From Methanolobus sp. (lineage in GTDB: Archaea > Halobacteriota > Methanosarcinia > Methanosarcinales > Methanosarcinaceae), in contig JASKKT010000024.1 in assembly GCA_030154025.1 (NCBI GenBank), positions 1-34,016 on the forward strand: a DNA stretch of 34,016 nucleotides, written 5' to 3'. Shown in pieces: positions 32,446-34,016 of the stretch. The notes beneath the pieces are model-generated. The model made no database searches. It saw only the letters and a program-made list of their open reading frames with translations, and was not told the DNA's origin. The translations under genes were made by a program, and so were the position numbers. The first letter of the stretch is position 1. Every line of letters begins with the position of its first letter.

Positions 32446-33006
32446 ATGATACCTCTGTTAGGCACTATTAAAGTGCTGGATACTGATATCGATCACTGGG
32501 GCAGGCATAATCTCTACTTTATCCCTCCACATCTGATGAAACGACTGCAGGAACTTGGGGAATGCAGTGTGGTTGTGCCTTCATTGCAGGAGATGCATGA
32601 GTTTAACAGGGAGGTGCACAACAGGTCACTGGAGTCGGGGTCCTTTTTTGAATTATCCTCATCCTTCAAGTCAGACTTCAGGATGCTGTTTTCAGATCTG
32701 GCACAAAGGGGTGTCAGGATGTCATTCATTGTCTCCCCGGAGCTCATGAATCATCTTAATATAGAACGTTATGAAGAGTTCAAGCAATATCTGGAAACGG
32801 GTGGAGTTGAATTCTACCTGTACCCTCAAAAAATGCCTTTTATATCTTTTGTCCGGAACGATTTCTGTCTCTTGTTCGAAATGCTGACAACAGAGGGAAC
32901 CTATGATAATACGCAACTTGTCTGCGGTGACCCGTTTGCTCTTAAATGGGGAAAGGAGCTGTTCGAGTACTACAGTCAGAACTCCACACTGATAAGCGGG
33001 ATATGA
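32446..33006 (+). CDS. FilR1-type (DUF1724) methanogen regulator lacking its DNA-binding domain
   Basis: 186 residues that match the middle and C-terminal domains of FilR1-type regulators of methanogens: PLLGTIKVLDTDIDHWGRHN at the start, IPPHLMKRLQELGECSVV, then VCGDPFALKWGKELFEYY at the end. Full-length members are ~260 residues with an N-terminal winged helix; here that part lies upstream in another frame (see 32291-32445). The ORF's ATG corresponds to an internal Met of the full protein (ADKM-I-P-L-L). As it stands the product cannot bind DNA; it may be a decayed gene, a ligand-binding remnant, or intact if a base is missing from the sequence. Confidence 0.8.
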   Translation: MIPLLGTIKVLDTDIDHWGRHNLYFIPPHLMKRLQELGECSVVVPSLQEMHEFNREVHNRSLESGSFFELSSSFKSDFRMLFSDLAQRGVRMSFIVSPELMNHLNIERYEEFKQYLETGGVEFYLYPQKMPFISFVRNDFCLLFEMLTTEGTYDNTQLVCGDPFALKWGKELFEYYSQNSTLISGI

Positions 33007-33179
33007 TCCCAACTGTATCTGTAAGGCATGACCAGATCAATAATTGTGATCCGCTGACGGAATCCGCTGATGGGATCTCCTGTCGGTCGCAATTTGTAAT
33101 AGTCCATTTTTTAAGATAATTAAGATTATATATTATAGTGCCTATTTATTTTTGTACTTAAAAACGTCTGGGTGGTAGC

Positions 33180-33812
33180 TTGAAAAGATGGCTTAAGACC
33201 ACATACACCAAAGCTTTTTGCATTCTCTTGTTTACTCTGACAGTTATACTTCTGGCAGGTCTTGTATATTCCGAGGAATTCAGTGAGAGTGAACAGGCTA
33301 AGAACAAGCCAAAACTGAATGCTTATAAGGTTTCCGGCTCGCCTGTCATACTCGTAGACAATCCCTCCGCGCGGAATCCCACGTGGGAAGAGCTGATGGA
33401 GTTCCTGAAAGAAGATGATACCGATCGCATCCTGTATCAGCTCGATAGTTTCAATTGCATCGATTTTGCAGAAAGGCTGCATAATAATGCCGAGCGCAGG
33501 GGCTTCAGGGCTGCTTATGTCTCTGTCAGTTTTCATGACAGGCAGAAAGGACATGCTATAAATGCCTTTGAAACAGTCGATAAGGGTTTTGTCTTCATCG
33601 ACTGTACAGGAGCTGAGAACCCGCTGGGGGAACTGGATAGTAACGACAAGGTTGCTTACATATTGCCGGATCGGGAATATGGATCTGTATCAATATATTA
33701 TACTGACACTCCCGAGTATGAGTTCTACGAACTGAGAAAGGATAAGCGTTTAAAGGGTTTTTTTAAAAGTATCGGTACGGTCAAAGGTACAAGGATATTC
33801 TGGGAAATGTGA
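33180..33812 (+). CDS. Exported transglutaminase-like protein
   Basis: 210 residues. A basic start and hydrophobic helix (residues ~11-30) make a signal peptide or membrane anchor. Residues ~60-150 fit a transglutaminase-like cysteine-hydrolase fold: FNCIDFAERLHNNAERRGFR with Cys93, GHAINAF with His125 and FIDCTG with Asp141 form a Cys-His-Asp triad. The family includes archaeal surface proteins of unknown substrate. The last 60 residues are charged. The start is TTG 33180; GGTGG lies six bases upstream. It is the second exported Cys-His-Asp protein in the window after the C39-like one. Confidence 0.75.
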   Translation: MKRWLKTTYTKAFCILLFTLTVILLAGLVYSEEFSESEQAKNKPKLNAYKVSGSPVILVDNPSARNPTWEELMEFLKEDDTDRILYQLDSFNCIDFAERLHNNAERRGFRAAYVSVSFHDRQKGHAINAFETVDKGFVFIDCTGAENPLGELDSNDKVAYILPDREYGSVSIYYTDTPEYEFYELRKDKRLKGFFKSIGTVKGTRIFWEM

Positions 33813-34016
33813 TTTTTGAGATAATATCTCTTCAGATAAGGGTACATATGAAGTTACTCCACTCCAACCTTTATGCTTTTTTTATATTCATATGCGATAG
33901 CATATAATAACACTCTTATTTGGCTCTGTAGAAATCCTCATTTTGACAACAAAAATAATCTTGACATACCTGTCAAGGTTATGCACTAATAGTTTGAATT
34001 TAACTTCCTTTAGTTG
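33813..34016. other. Right-edge gap with inverted repeats, possible insertion-sequence end
   Basis: No gene. Inverted repeats: ATATGC/GCATAT (33890-33905) and CTTGACA/TGTCAAG with a 4-base spacer (33960-33977). GGCTCTGTAGAAATCC at 33922-33937 resembles the outer end of some archaeal insertion sequences, but no transposase is within the window. Confidence 0.25.

Overview
The window looks like the chromosome of a methanogenic euryarchaeon of the Methanosarcinaceae (Methanolobus/Methanosarcina-like). The clues are archaeal class III pilins, a PGF-CTERM (archaeosortase) surface protein, a FilR1-type (DUF1724) methanogen regulator, a DUF5658 membrane protein, an F420H2-oxidase/FprA-type flavodiiron gene, an archaeal CobN-like chelatase, TATA-box promoters in AT-rich gaps, and frequent TTG/GTG starts behind GGAGG-like sites. 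No tRNA, rRNA, CRISPR array or complete insertion sequence was seen. Genus assignment is inference.

Layout. Positions 1-2333 (minus) hold a P-loop NTPase, an Ig-like protein and the start of a secreted TolB-like propeller. Positions 2564-11450 (minus) form one tight seven-gene operon: PGF-CTERM surface protein, periplasmic-type binding protein, FecCD-type permease, ATPase, giant CobN-like chelatase, and an ABC-2 exporter (ATPase plus permease). Positions 11768-19634 (plus) are a type IV pilus-like locus: two sister pilins, secretion ATPase, TadC/FlaJ-like platform protein, two pilin-like minor subunits and a large anchored surface protein.

Positions 19814-23215 hold an ArsR-type regulator, a DUF5658 protein, FeoA, a U32 peptidase-family protein and a fungal-type (FCY1-like) cytosine deaminase. 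FeoA and U32 diverge from a 218-bp control region with a DtxR-like palindrome and a 24-codon leader ORF built from 21-bp repeats. Positions 23223-26245 hold a REC-PAS-histidine kinase and an exported C39-like protein.

Positions 26386-33006 are striking for broken genes: a SemiSWEET gene split by a perfect 26-bp duplication, two decayed copies of a lipoprotein beside an intact copy whose cupredoxin domain has lost its copper ligands, a twice-frameshifted flavodiiron protein, and a FilR1-like regulator cut off from its DNA-binding domain. Most of these lesions are single missing bases, several in G/C runs, so real decay and consensus errors must be separated. Intact genes there are a ferredoxin, a 48-residue protein, a GerW/YtfJ-like protein and a polytopic membrane protein. 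The window ends with an exported transglutaminase-like protein and a possible insertion-sequence edge.

Working together: the minus-strand operon probably imports a metal chelate or corrinoid, works on it with the CobN-like enzyme and exports something. The plus-strand locus makes a surface filament. FeoA, ferredoxin and flavodiiron genes fit iron and redox housekeeping in an anaerobe.
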